Positions 33,248 through 41,899 of a stretch of DNA of 64,000 nucleotides are shown here, in pieces; the stretch's first letter is position 1; each line of letters starts with the position of its first letter. The notes under the pieces are model-generated. The model was not told the DNA's origin. It saw nothing but the letters and a program-made list of their open reading frames with translations, and searched no databases. The DNA lies in assembly GCF_031844685.1 (NCBI RefSeq), contig NZ_CP134605.1, positions 5,430,001 to 5,494,000 of the forward strand. Reading direction: 5' to 3'. The translations under genes were made by a program, and so were the position numbers. The stretch comes from Streptomyces sp. ITFR-21 (GTDB lineage Bacteria; Actinomycetota; Actinomycetes; Streptomycetales; Streptomycetaceae).

Positions 33248-34976
33248 GCCGGCTCGCCGCGCCGCCGGTCCTGCCGCCGCCGTGGCCCTGCCCGCCGCGT
33301 TCCGGGCGGTCGGGGCGCCCCGGGGAGTCGCCGCCGGCCGGCACGTCCTCCCCGCCAGGATCCTCGTCCGACACCGGGGGGCCGCCGCGTGCCAGGTCCG
33401 CGGCGGAGTACAGCTCCGCGGGGCGGCAGCCGATCATGGCCGTCACCAGGCGCCCGTCCGGCCGGATCAGCAGAACGCTGTGCGCGGTGGCGCCCGGATA
33501 GTTCTCGGTGACGAGCAGCTCGGCGGAGGTGGGCAGCGCGGCGACCGCGGAGGCCAGTCTCGGCATCAGCCCGGCGGTCAGCCAGTGCCGGGACTCCCAC
33601 ACCCCGGTGCCGGGGGCTACCAGGAGCACGACCAGTCCGCGCCCGAGCCGTTCCCGGAGCCGTCCCACCGCGCCGTCCAGAGCGGTGACCTGTACATCTG
33701 CGACCACACCGCCCGGGGGCGTGGGGGACCCGGCGGTCAGCGGCGAGCCCCCGGCCCTGCCGCCACCGCCGCGCGGCGCAGGCAGGGACAGCGGCGAGCG
33801 GCTGTACACCGGGGAGGCGGCGGCGCCGCGCCCGAGGTGGCTGTCGGTCAGTAGTTCCGCCTGCTCCCGCGCCGAACCGGACAGCAGTGTGTGCCGCACG
33901 CTCTGCCAGGTACCGCTCGACCGAAGCAGCGGAAGCGCCTGGTCGGTGGCCCGCAACCGCGCGCCGACCGCGCCGCGCCGCTCCGCCTCGTAACTGTTCA
34001 GCAGGAGGCCGGAGGCCCCTTCATGCCAGGCCAGTGACAGCTTCCAGGAGAGGTTCTCCGCGTCCCGCAGCCCCTCCTCGACGCCCTGCGCCCCCAGCGC
34101 GCCCACCAGATGGGCCGCGTCCCCGGCGAGGAAGCCGCGCCCGACCCGCCACCGCCGGGCCAGCCGCTGATGCACCGGGTAGTCCGCCGAGCCGATCAGC
34201 TCGTAGGGCACCACCTGACCGCACCAGGCGGTGAGGGTGGCGCGGACCCGCTCCACCAGTGCGTCGGAGGTCAACTGCCGGCTCTGCACGGGCAGCAGCC
34301 AGTCCAGCCGCCACAGTCCGTCGGGCAGCGGCCGGGCGGTGATCTCCTGTCCGGCCGGGGCACCCGGCGGGTCGCGGTGCAGCAAGGCCACACCGGGCTC
34401 GGGAAGCTCGGTCCGCAGCACGGCCACCGCGTGCCGGTCGACCGCGGTACGGCCGGGGAAGCGCACCCCCAGCAGTTTGCGGACCGTGGACCGCGAACCG
34501 TCGCAGCCCACCAGGAAACCGCCCCGCCACCAGGTCTCGTGCGAGCCCCGGGTGTGCACGCTGATCCCTCGCGCGTCCTGCTCGACCGCGTCCACCCGGC
34601 AGCCCGCCACGATCCGTACCGATCCGCAGGTCAGCAGCGCGTCCCGCAGCCCGCGCTCCAGCCGGTGCTGGGCGACGTGGACCGGCGCGTCGGTTCCGTC
34701 CGGGGCGAAGTCGACCCGCAGCACCTCGGTACGGCGGCGCAGCGTGCGCCAAGCCGCCCAGGCGGTGGACTCCCGGCGCAGGGCCGCATAGCCGAGACGT
34801 TCGACCAGGGCGGCGGTCGCCGGGCTGAGGACAGCGGTACGCGGCCACCGCGGTCCGTGGGCGTCGCCCATCGCCTCCGCTTCGTCGAGGAGAATGACAG
34901 GGACATCGCGGCGGGCCAGCGCGAGGGCGAGAGCCAGGCCGACAGGACCCGCCCCCGCGACGATCACCGGGTCCAT
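33222..34976 (-). CDS. FAD-dependent aromatic monooxygenase (PheA/TfdB type)
   Basis: 584 aa. The N-terminal dinucleotide motif is VIVAGAGPVGLALALALAR (GxGxxG), the mid-protein FAD motif is GCDGSRSTVRKLLG, and the second FAD motif is FLAGDAAHLVGALGAQG with GLRDAENLSWKLS. This is the class A flavoprotein hydroxylase layout, with a C-terminal thioredoxin-like domain as in PheA/TfdB and polyketide hydroxylases such as RdmE. The last 60 residues are Gly/Asp/Arg-rich and run into a tandem repeat at the stop codon. It diverges from the response regulator gene across 305 bp and may be its target. The substrate is unknown; no biosynthetic cluster surrounds it. Confidence 0.85.
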   Translation of the reverse strand: MDPVIVAGAGPVGLALALALARRDVPVILLDEAEAMGDAHGPRWPRTAVLSPATAALVERLGYAALRRESTAWAAWRTLRRRTEVLRVDFAPDGTDAPVHVAQHRLERGLRDALLTCGSVRIVAGCRVDAVEQDARGISVHTRGSHETWWRGGFLVGCDGSRSTVRKLLGVRFPGRTAVDRHAVAVLRTELPEPGVALLHRDPPGAPAGQEITARPLPDGLWRLDWLLPVQSRQLTSDALVERVRATLTAWCGQVVPYELIGSADYPVHQRLARRWRVGRGFLAGDAAHLVGALGAQGVEEGLRDAENLSWKLSLAWHEGASGLLLNSYEAERRGAVGARLRATDQALPLLRSSGTWQSVRHTLLSGSAREQAELLTDSHLGRGAAASPVYSRSPLSLPAPRGGGGRAGGSPLTAGSPTPPGGVVADVQVTALDGAVGRLRERLGRGLVVLLVAPGTGVWESRHWLTAGLMPRLASAVAALPTSAELLVTENYPGATAHSVLLIRPDGRLVTAMIGCRPAELYSAADLARGGPPVSDEDPGGEDVPAGGDSPGRPDRPERGGQGHGGGRTGGAASRRVGDPAGR

Positions 34977-35281
34977 GGAGCAGCCCCCGGAAGAATTGCG
35001 GTCACAAAGCGTATGCAACCCACTGCGCCTGCCCACGTCAAGCGAGGGCCGCGGCTCGGCGCGGTGCGGTGTCCGCACGCCCGGCGCACTTCACGCACGG
35101 TCCGGCGCCCGCGGTGCGTACCGGCTGGGTAACGGTCCGCCGCATGAGCCGGTACCCCCTTGACGCACCCCGTCCCGATCGGCGTGGATTCGGTCGGGAG
35201 GGACGCCGCCGCAGCGGAAAACGATACCGGCCGGCGCCGACGTGGATGAGGTGGACGCCGCCGACAGCGAAGAGGTGAGGC
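34977..35281. promoter_or_regulatory. Divergent region between FAD monooxygenase and two-component system
   Basis: 305 bp holding both promoters. TTGACG is present on the minus strand (35036-35041) toward the monooxygenase and on the plus strand near 35160 toward the regulator gene. Neither has a convincing -10 at 17-18 bp. GAGGTGAGG supplies the ribosome binding site for the regulator. Confidence 0.35.
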
Positions 35282-36052
35282 ATGCGACTGCTGCTCGTGG
35301 AAGACGACGACCGGGTCGCCGCCGCCCTCTCCGCCGTGCTCGGCAAGCACGGTTTCGAGGTCCGGCACGCCCGCAGCGGCGAGGAGGCCATCCAGGCGGT
35401 CCTGCCGGACGGCGGCCCCGGTTTCGACTGCGTCCTGCTGGATCTGGGCCTGCCCGACCAGGACGGCTTCGCGGTGTGCAGCCGGATCCGGCGCCTCACC
35501 GCGACCCCGGTGATCATGGTCACCGCGCGGGCCGACGTACGGTCCCGTATCCACGGCCTCAACCTCGGCGCCGACGACTACGTGGTGAAGCCGTACGACA
35601 TCGGTGAACTGCTGGCCCGTATCCACGCCGTCAGCCGCCGCCCTCCGCTGCGCCCGCCCGCCACCGGCCGCACGGCCGACACCGACCAGCCGGCCGCCGC
35701 GCCCGCCGCGTCCGCAGGACCCGGACCGGCCGGCGGCACGGCTCAGGTCGCCGGGAAGCCCCTGCTGCTCGGCCGGGTCGCCATGGAGCCGCTCACCCGG
35801 CGGGTCACCGTCGACGGCGCCCCGGTCGCCCTCACCCGCAAGGAGTTCGACCTGCTGGCGCTGCTCGCCCAACGGCCCGGCGTGGTTTTCCGCCGTGAGC
35901 AGATCATCAGCGAGGTGTGGCGTACCGCCTGGGAGGGCACCGGCCGCACCCTGGAGGTCCATGTGGCGTCGCTGCGTGCCAAACTGGGCGCCCCGGCGAT
36001 GATCGAGACGGTGCGCGGAGTCGGCTACCGGCTCGTCGTCCCGGCCGGCTGA
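35282..36052 (+). CDS. OmpR-family response regulator (GluR-like)
   Basis: 256 aa. The receiver domain is at 1-120, with acidic pocket EDDD, phospho-acceptor Asp 54 in LLDLGLPDQDG and the conserved KPYD lysine. A 45-residue Ala/Pro/Gly linker follows, then a winged-helix DNA-binding domain (about 165-254; LTRKEFDLLALLAQ, EVWRTAWEGTGRTLEVHVASLR, VRGVGYRLV). It pairs with the kinase 26 bp downstream. The position between recX and miaB and the domain make-up fit GluR of the S. coelicolor GluR-GluK glutamate-sensing system, but the glutamate ABC transporter genes expected beside it are absent here, so the name is tentative. Confidence 0.88.
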   Translation: MRLLLVEDDDRVAAALSAVLGKHGFEVRHARSGEEAIQAVLPDGGPGFDCVLLDLGLPDQDGFAVCSRIRRLTATPVIMVTARADVRSRIHGLNLGADDYVVKPYDIGELLARIHAVSRRPPLRPPATGRTADTDQPAAAPAASAGPGPAGGTAQVAGKPLLLGRVAMEPLTRRVTVDGAPVALTRKEFDLLALLAQRPGVVFRREQIISEVWRTAWEGTGRTLEVHVASLRAKLGAPAMIETVRGVGYRLVVPAG

Positions 36053-36078
36053 CGGCCCGGCCGGAGAGGACCGCCGTC

Positions 36079-37509
36079 TTGCGTTCGCGACTGCTCCCGC
36101 TGCTCATCATGCTGATGGCCGGCGTGCTGCTGGCCCTGGGTTTCCCGCTGGCCGCCAGCCAGGCCGCCGCCCAGCAGCAGCGCGTGGTGGTGGACCGGAT
36201 CGACGACACCACGCGCTTCGCCGCGGTCGCCCAGTTCGTCACCGCCCAGGACGAGACCGTGCCCGACGGCGGCTCGGCCGACGGCGAGCGGCTCTACACC
36301 CTGGAGTCCGAACTCACCCGCTACCAGCAGCTCTACGGGATCAGCGCCGGCGTCTTCTACCGCGACCGCACCGCCATGGCCGCCGCCCCCGTGGGCTGGG
36401 GCGTACCGCCCGACGGCGAGCTGTTCGACTCCTACTACTCGGCGCTGCTCGGCCGCCGCGCCCACAACCCGCAGCAGGTGTGGCCCTGGCAGTCCCGTAC
36501 CCTCGCGATCTCCTCACCGATCGTGCGGGACGGCGACGTGGTGGCGGTCGTGGTCACCGACTCGCCGACCGGGGCGCTGCGCTCCCGCATCCTGCACGAC
36601 TGGCTGCTGCTGGCGGCGGGCGAACTGGCGGCGATGGCGATAGCGGTGCTGCTCGCGGTCCGGCTGACCGGCTGGGTGATGCTGCCGGTCGCCACCTTGG
36701 ACCGGGCCACGCACGACATCGCCACCGGCCGGATGAAGTCCAGGGTCGAGCCGGCCGGCGGACCACCGGAACTGCGCCGCCTGGTCCGCTCGTTCAACGA
36801 GATGGCCGACAACGTGGAAGCGGTGCTCGACCAGCAGCGGGCGTTCGTCGCCGACGCCTCCCACCAGCTGCGCAATCCGCTGTCGGCCCTGCTGCTGCGG
36901 ATCGAGCTGCTCGGTCTTGCGCTGCCCGACGGCAACACCGAGGCCGAGTCGGTGAAGGAGGAGGGACACCGGCTCGCCCAGGTGCTCGACGACCTGCTGG
37001 GACTTGCCGTCGCCGAGAGTTCCGGCACCCAGTCCGCCCCGACGGACATCACCGAACTCGCCCGCACCAGAACCGCTGCCTGGCGGGCGGTCGCCGACCA
37101 GGCGGACATAGCGGTCGAGTTCGCGGAGCCGCCGGGGAGTGCGGCGGTGACGGGCTGGGCGGACGCGGTGGCCTTGTCCAGTGCGCTGGACGCGGTGCTG
37201 GACAACGCGATCAAGTTCACGCCGGGCGGCGAGACGGTGACGGTACGGGTCGCCGCCGACGGCGCGCGCATCGCGATAACCGTCGCCGACGGCGGCCCCG
37301 GCCTCAGCGACGACGAGCTGGCCCGGATCGGGGACCGTTTCTGGCGCAGCGCCCGCCACCAGAACGTGCAGGGCTCCGGACTCGGCCTGTCCATCGCCCA
37401 CGCCCTGCTCACCCAGGGCGGCGGCACGGTCGCCTACGAGCGGCGCGACCCGCACGGCCTGACGGTCACGCTGACCGTGCCGCGCACCGCCGAGGCCGAA
37501 GCGCGGTGA
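36079..37509 (+). CDS. Membrane sensor histidine kinase (GluK-like)
   Basis: 476 aa. TM1 is at about 4-28 (LLPLLIMLMAGVLLALGFPLA), followed by an extracytoplasmic sensor of about 145 residues. TM2 is at about 174-196, then HAMP, HisKA with phospho-His 262 in ADASHQLRNP, and HATPase with DNAIKFTPGG, VADGGPGLSDDEL and GSGLGLSIAHA. The TTG at 36079 is chosen because GGAGAGGA lies eight bases upstream, it is the first start after the regulator's stop, and it places TM1 at the N-terminus. It is co-transcribed with the response regulator and converges on a TAXI binding-protein gene, a possible ligand-presenting partner. Confidence 0.85.
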   Translation: MRSRLLPLLIMLMAGVLLALGFPLAASQAAAQQQRVVVDRIDDTTRFAAVAQFVTAQDETVPDGGSADGERLYTLESELTRYQQLYGISAGVFYRDRTAMAAAPVGWGVPPDGELFDSYYSALLGRRAHNPQQVWPWQSRTLAISSPIVRDGDVVAVVVTDSPTGALRSRILHDWLLLAAGELAAMAIAVLLAVRLTGWVMLPVATLDRATHDIATGRMKSRVEPAGGPPELRRLVRSFNEMADNVEAVLDQQRAFVADASHQLRNPLSALLLRIELLGLALPDGNTEAESVKEEGHRLAQVLDDLLGLAVAESSGTQSAPTDITELARTRTAAWRAVADQADIAVEFAEPPGSAAVTGWADAVALSSALDAVLDNAIKFTPGGETVTVRVAADGARIAITVADGGPGLSDDELARIGDRFWRSARHQNVQGSGLGLSIAHALLTQGGGTVAYERRDPHGLTVTLTVPRTAEAEAR

Positions 37510-37578
37510 GCGCGCCCGCGGGCCGCACACGGGACCAGGGCTCGATCCCGTGGCCAGGTGCCCGCAGGCCGGGCGGGG

Positions 37579-38625
37579 CTACGGCTTGACGGACCGGTAG
37601 TAGCGGGCCGCGCCCCCGTGCAGAGGCAGCGGATCGGTGAAAACCGCCGTCCGCAGGTCCACCAGTTGCGCGGCGTGCACCCGTTTGCCGATCACGTCCC
37701 GGCTGTCGATCACCGCCCGGGTCAGCCGCTCCACCAGGCCCGTGTCGGCGCGATCGGTGGTGACCAGCAGATTCGCCACCGCGACGGTGGCCACCGCCCG
37801 GCCGTCCTGCGCCGAGGGGTAGGCGTCGGCCGGCATCACCGCCTGCCGGTAGTACTGCATCTTCCTGCCCATCGTGTGCAGCCTGGGCACCAGGTCGCCG
37901 AGCTGTACCAGCCTGATCCCCATGGTGGTGGACAGTTTCGTCACCGGCGCCGTCGGCAGCCCACCGGACCAGAAGAAGGCGTCCAGCCTGCCGCCGGCCA
38001 GCATCGCCGGAGCCTGGTCGATGCCGACCGGGAACGGGTCGATGTCCTTGTCGATGTCCAGTCCGGCCGCCATGAGCAGCCGCCGGGCGATCAGGATGAC
38101 CCCGGAGCCCGCCTGGCCGACACCCACCCGCAGTCCCCGCAGATCACGGGCGGACCGTACCGGGGAGTTCTGCGGCACGACCAGTTGCACGTAGTCGTCG
38201 TAGAGCCGGGCGCAGGCCCGCAGGTCCTTCCTGCCCGGCCCCTGGTAGTCCGCCACCGCGTCCGACGCCGCGATGGTGAAGTCGGCGTCACCGGCGACCA
38301 GGCGCTTGATGTTGTCCACCGACCCCTCGGTCTGCATCAGGTTCACCCGGACTCCGGGCAGCGCGGTACGCAGGTCGTTCTTGAGCAGCACCCCGTACGT
38401 CTCGTACACGCCGTTGGCGACACCCGTGGCGAACGAGACCGGCGCCCTGGGATACGAGGGGCCGTCCGACGGCAGCAGCCACCACAGCAGCAGCGCCAGC
38501 GCGGAGGCAGCCGCGAGCACGGCCTGCAGGGCGCGCCTGCGGCGGGACGACCGGCCGCCGAACGCCGACCACAGCCGTCCGCCGAGGTGGGGGCCGAGGT
38601 GGGGGCGGAGGCGGGAGGGGTCCAT
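37579..38625 (-). CDS. TAXI-family TRAP substrate-binding protein, orphan
   Basis: 348 aa. A basic N-terminus and one hydrophobic segment (about 33-51, LQAVLAAASALALLLWWLL) act as signal anchor. The body is a TAXI-type solute-binding protein (FATGVANGVYETYGVLLKN, QTEGSVDNIKRLVAGDADF, LRGLRVGVGQAGSG, VDLRTAVFTDPLPLHGGAARYYR). TAXI proteins deliver ligands such as glutamate/glutamine to TRAP transporters, but no TRAP membrane genes (DctQM-like fusion) are in the window. It converges on the sensor kinase with a 69-bp gap. Either its transporter is elsewhere or it serves the kinase as a ligand sensor; the latter is speculation. Confidence 0.82.
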   Translation of the reverse strand: MDPSRLRPHLGPHLGGRLWSAFGGRSSRRRRALQAVLAAASALALLLWWLLPSDGPSYPRAPVSFATGVANGVYETYGVLLKNDLRTALPGVRVNLMQTEGSVDNIKRLVAGDADFTIAASDAVADYQGPGRKDLRACARLYDDYVQLVVPQNSPVRSARDLRGLRVGVGQAGSGVILIARRLLMAAGLDIDKDIDPFPVGIDQAPAMLAGGRLDAFFWSGGLPTAPVTKLSTTMGIRLVQLGDLVPRLHTMGRKMQYYRQAVMPADAYPSAQDGRAVATVAVANLLVTTDRADTGLVERLTRAVIDSRDVIGKRVHAAQLVDLRTAVFTDPLPLHGGAARYYRSVKP

Positions 38626-38760
38626 GCACCGCGATCCTGCCAGCCGGGACCGGCCCGCGGAAGGCGTCACCCGCCACTGGAGACCCGCCGGCACGGGGTG
38701 CCGCGACGGGGGAGGGCGAATCCGTTCGGGGGAAGCCCGGGGAGCGCCTACCCTTGTGGC

Positions 38761-40266
38761 ATGACGGCGCAGGACACGCTTCCCCGCAGCTACGAGATCC
38801 GTACCTACGGATGCCAGATGAACGTCCACGACTCCGAGCGGCTGTCCGGGCTGCTGGAACAGGCGGGATACGTCCGCGCACCCGACGGCTCCGACGGTGC
38901 CGACGTCGTGGTGTTCAACACCTGCGCGGTGCGGGAGAACGCCGACAACCGGCTCTACGGCAACCTCGGCCAGCTCGTGCCGAAGAAGGCCGCGCGCCCC
39001 GGGATGCAGATCGCGGTCGGCGGCTGCCTGGCGCAGAAGGACCGCGACACCATCGTCAAACGGGCGCCGTGGGTGGACGTGGTCTTCGGCACCCACAACA
39101 TCGGGCAGCTGCCGGTGCTGCTGGAGCGTGCCAGGATCGCCGAAGAGGCGCAGGTCGAGATCGTCGAGTCGCTGGAGACCTTCCCCTCGACGCTCCCCTC
39201 GCGCCGGGAGTCCGCCTACGCGGCCTGGGTCGCGATCTCGGTCGGCTGCAACAACACCTGCACTTTTTGCATCGTGCCCGCCCTGCGCGGCAAGGAGAAG
39301 GACCGCAGGCCGGGCGACGTGCTCGCCGAGGTCGAGGCGCTGGTCGCCGAGGGCGTCATCGAGGTCACCCTCCTGGGCCAGAACGTCAACGCCTACGGCT
39401 CGGATATCGGCGACCGCGAGGCGTTCGGCAAGCTGCTGCGCGCCACCGGCGGCGTGGAAGGCCTGGAGCGGGTCCGCTTCACCTCGCCGCACCCGCGGGA
39501 CTTCACCGACGACGTCATCGCCGCCATGGCCGAGACGCCCAACGTCATGCACCAGCTCCACATGCCGCTGCAGTCCGGCTCCGACCGGGTGCTCAAGGCC
39601 ATGCGCCGTTCGTACCGGCAGGACCGCTACCTCGGCATCATCGAGAAGGTGCGCGCGGTGATGCCGGACGCCGCCATCACCACCGACATCATCGTCGGCT
39701 TCCCCGGCGAGACCGACGCGGACTTCGAGCAGACGCTGCACGTGGTGCGGCAGGCGCGCTTCACCCAGGCGTTCACCTTCCAGTACAGCAAGCGGCCCGG
39801 CACGCCCGCCGCCGAGATGGACGGGCAGATCCCCAAGGCCGTGGTGCAGGAGCGGTACGAGCGGCTGGTCGCGCTCCAGGAGGAGATCTCCTGGGCGGAG
39901 AACAAGAAGCAGGTCGGCCGCACCCTGGAGGTGCTGGTCGCCGAGGGCGAAGGGCGCAAGGACGACGCCACCCGGCGGCTTTCCGGGCGTGCCCCCGACA
40001 ACCGCCTGGTGCACTTCGAGCGGCCCGCGGAAGCCGTCAGGCCCGGCGACATGGTGACGGTCGAGGTCACCTACGCCGCCCCGCACCACCTGCTCGCCGA
40101 GCGGCCGCCGCTCGCGGTGCGCCGTACCCGCGCCGGCGACGCCTGGGAGCGCCGCACCACGGCTCCCGCGCCGCAGCCGGCCGGCGTCATGCTGGGCATC
40201 CCCACCATCGGGGCACCGGCGGCTGTGCCGGGGCCCGCTGTTCCGGCGGACGGCTGCGCCTGCTGA
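38761..40266 (+). CDS. miaB: tRNA-2-methylthio-N6-dimethylallyladenosine synthase MiaB
   Basis: A 501-aa radical-SAM methylthiotransferase that converts i6A37 to ms2i6A37 in tRNAs reading UNN codons. Auxiliary-cluster cysteines are C18 (TYGCQMNVHDSE), C55 (NTCAVRENA) and C89 (GGCLAQKD). The SAM cluster is C163xxxC167xxC170 (GCNNTCTFCIVP), and a C-terminal TRAM domain is followed by a 40-residue Ala/Pro tail. MiaA, which makes its substrate, is encoded 1.6 kb downstream. TACCCT at 38749-38754 lies six bases before the ATG with no Shine-Dalgarno, so it is probably leaderless. Confidence 0.96.
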   Translation: MTAQDTLPRSYEIRTYGCQMNVHDSERLSGLLEQAGYVRAPDGSDGADVVVFNTCAVRENADNRLYGNLGQLVPKKAARPGMQIAVGGCLAQKDRDTIVKRAPWVDVVFGTHNIGQLPVLLERARIAEEAQVEIVESLETFPSTLPSRRESAYAAWVAISVGCNNTCTFCIVPALRGKEKDRRPGDVLAEVEALVAEGVIEVTLLGQNVNAYGSDIGDREAFGKLLRATGGVEGLERVRFTSPHPRDFTDDVIAAMAETPNVMHQLHMPLQSGSDRVLKAMRRSYRQDRYLGIIEKVRAVMPDAAITTDIIVGFPGETDADFEQTLHVVRQARFTQAFTFQYSKRPGTPAAEMDGQIPKAVVQERYERLVALQEEISWAENKKQVGRTLEVLVAEGEGRKDDATRRLSGRAPDNRLVHFERPAEAVRPGDMVTVEVTYAAPHHLLAERPPLAVRRTRAGDAWERRTTAPAPQPAGVMLGIPTIGAPAAVPGPAVPADGCAC

Positions 40267-40276
40267 AGGCGCCTGT

Positions 40277-40327
40277 CGGGCACCTCGCCGAGGCTCGCGA
40301 GCCGGTGCCCGGCGTCCTAAGGACGCG
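40277..40327 (+). terminator. Hairpins after miaB
   Basis: CGGGCACC (40277-40284) pairs with GGTGCCCG (40304-40311) around an inner GGCTCGCGAGCC palindrome. A second small hairpin GCGTCC-TAA-GGACGC follows. No T run. Confidence 0.55.
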
Positions 40328-40398
40328 AGGTGCGCCGTCCGGCGTCCCAAGGCGCCGGGCACGAGGCGTTGTCGGAGGGCGCCGGTAAGGTTCCGATC

Positions 40399-41223
40399 AT
40401 GCTGGTCGCCGCCGCCGTCTGCCCCTGCCCTCCGCTGCTGGTCCCCGACGTGGCCGCGGGGGCCGCCGACGAGCTGGACTCGCTGCGGGCCGCGTGCGCG
40501 GACGCGGTGGGGGTGCTCGCCGCCTCCAGGCCCGAGCGACTGGTGGTGGTCGGCCCCGCCGAGGGGCCCGCCCGGGGCGTCTTCGCCCCGGGCGCCGCGG
40601 GCTCCTTCCGCCCTTTCGGGGTGCCGTTGGACGTCACCCTGGGAGAGGCCGCCCAGCCGCCGCCCGAGGCGCTCACGCCCGCGTACCCCGCGGCTGCCGG
40701 ATCCGAGCACACCAGACCGCCCGGGGGAGGGGCGAGGCCCGGGAACGCAACGCCCCCCGCGGACGTACCGCCCACTGACGACGTACGCCCTCTGCCGCCG
40801 TCCCTGGCCGTCGCGGCCTGGCTGCTGCGCGGCTGGAGCGAGGTGCCCGTGGAAGGGCTCGGGGTCGGGGAGCGACTGGAGCCGGAGCGCTGCGCGAGGA
40901 CCGGGCGGGCCCTGGCCGGATCGGCCGGGCGGGTGGCGCTGCTGGTGATGGGGGACGGCAGCGCCTGCCGCACGGTCAAGGCCCCCGGCTATCTGGACGA
41001 GCGGGCGGTGCCCTTCGACGCGGTGGTGGCCGAGGCGCTCGCGGGCGCCGACACCCGGGCGCTGGCCGCTCTCGACCCGGAGCTGGCCGAGACCCTCAAG
41101 GTGGCGGGCCGCGCGCCCTGGCAGGTGCTGGCCGGCGCCGCGGAGGGGGCGGGGCTCGGCGGCGAGCTGCTGTGCGAGACGTCGCCGTACGGGGTCGGGT
41201 ACTTCGTCGCGACCTGGACCTGA
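40399..41223 (+). CDS. LigB/class III extradiol dioxygenase-fold protein lacking catalytic histidines
   Basis: 274 aa. Overall it resembles the class III extradiol dioxygenase (LigB/DODA) family: N-terminal MLVAAAVCPCPPLLVPDVAAG, RPERLVVVGPAEG, RVALLVMGDGSACR, and C-terminal GAGLGGELLCETSPYGVGYF. The histidines that bind iron in true members are missing. The usual N-terminal PHPP-type motif reads CPCPP, and the only histidine is in an Ala/Pro/Gly-rich insertion (about 95-130). So it is either non-catalytic or uses a different, perhaps cysteine-based, metal site. It lies between miaB and miaA in the same direction. TAAGGT at 40386-40391 is seven bases before the ATG, suggesting leaderless expression. 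Function unknown. Confidence 0.75.
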   Translation: MLVAAAVCPCPPLLVPDVAAGAADELDSLRAACADAVGVLAASRPERLVVVGPAEGPARGVFAPGAAGSFRPFGVPLDVTLGEAAQPPPEALTPAYPAAAGSEHTRPPGGGARPGNATPPADVPPTDDVRPLPPSLAVAAWLLRGWSEVPVEGLGVGERLEPERCARTGRALAGSAGRVALLVMGDGSACRTVKAPGYLDERAVPFDAVVAEALAGADTRALAALDPELAETLKVAGRAPWQVLAGAAEGAGLGGELLCETSPYGVGYFVATWT

Positions 41224-41458
41224 GATCCGGGATCCGCGCCGGGGCCCCGGATCCGGGACCGGGGATCCCGCCCTGATCCGTACCGGGGTCCGTGCCCGTG
41301 CCGGGAGGCCGAAACCTGTGCTCCGGGTCGGGCGCCGGCCCCGGAGTCGGCTGCGGACGGGCTGCGGACGTGGACGAGCCGCGGACGGTGGAAATCCGCG
41401 GCTGTCCGGTTCAGGTGCTGCGCGTGTCCCGGGGCCGCGCACCGGCGGCCTGACGCGC
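41224..41458. other. Convergent intergenic region rich in inverted repeats
   Basis: 235 bp between two convergent genes. The first 60 bp is dense in GGATCC and CCCGG dyads (for example GGGATCC ... GGATCCC), likely a bidirectional terminator. Nothing coding was seen. Confidence 0.5.
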
Positions 41459-41683
41459 TCAGGTCGGGTTGTTGCCCTTGTCCCGGTCGTCGTGCAGGGT
41501 GTCCTTGGCCTTGTCCGCCCCGGAGTCGATCCGGTCGCCGTACTTCCCGCCCGTTTTCGAGTCGAGTGTCTGGCTGCCCCGGCTGGTTCCCTGCCCCGTC
41601 GTGTCCCCGTGCTCGCGCGCGAGGCCCTCGGCCTTGCCCTTCGACATACCCAGCTTGTCCTTGAGCGTGTTCATGAAGCTCAT
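41459..41683 (-). CDS. MT0933/Rv0909-type antitoxin-like small protein
   Basis: 74 aa, highly charged and predicted helical (NTLKDKLGMSKGKAEGLAREHGD ... KTGGKYGDRIDSGADKAKD in pieces). The Lys-Thr-Gly-Gly-Lys-Tyr centre followed by an Asp-rich helix is the mark of the MT0933 antitoxin family (PF14013). No toxin gene is adjacent, so it is either an orphan or has another role, such as a stress protein. The ATG at 41683 follows GAGGGAAGG, the last of three tandem near-copies of this ribosome-binding element. Confidence 0.72.
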   Translation of the reverse strand: MSFMNTLKDKLGMSKGKAEGLAREHGDTTGQGTSRGSQTLDSKTGGKYGDRIDSGADKAKDTLHDDRDKGNNPT

Positions 41684-41691
41684 CAGGCACC

Positions 41692-41721
41692 TTCCCTCGA
41701 ATTCCCTCGAATTCCCTCGAA
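41692..41721 (-). repeat. Three tandem 10-bp repeats carrying Shine-Dalgarno-like sequence
   Basis: TTCCCTCGAA occurs three times in a row (41692, 41702, 41712). On the minus strand it reads TTCGAGGGAA. The copy nearest the gene supplies the GAGGGAAGG ribosome binding site of the antitoxin-like gene. Confidence 0.9.
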
Positions 41722-41899
41722 GACCGCGGCCGGGGGCGGGCGGGGTGCGCCGTTGCACCCGATGGTTCGGCACGAAACCGAAATCGCCACATAACGCCCT
41801 ACCTGTCCTGATTCTACCCGCGTCGCCGGGTTTTCGCCCGGTCGGCCCAGAGCGCTCATTCGATCGAGTTCGGGGCCTGATCTTTGCGAGACTGACAGT

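Noticed and set aside
37579..41442. A 1287-aa minus-strand frame covering miaB
   Set aside because: Only its last 348 codons (the TAXI protein) are real; the rest is antisense of miaB and the LigB-fold gene.
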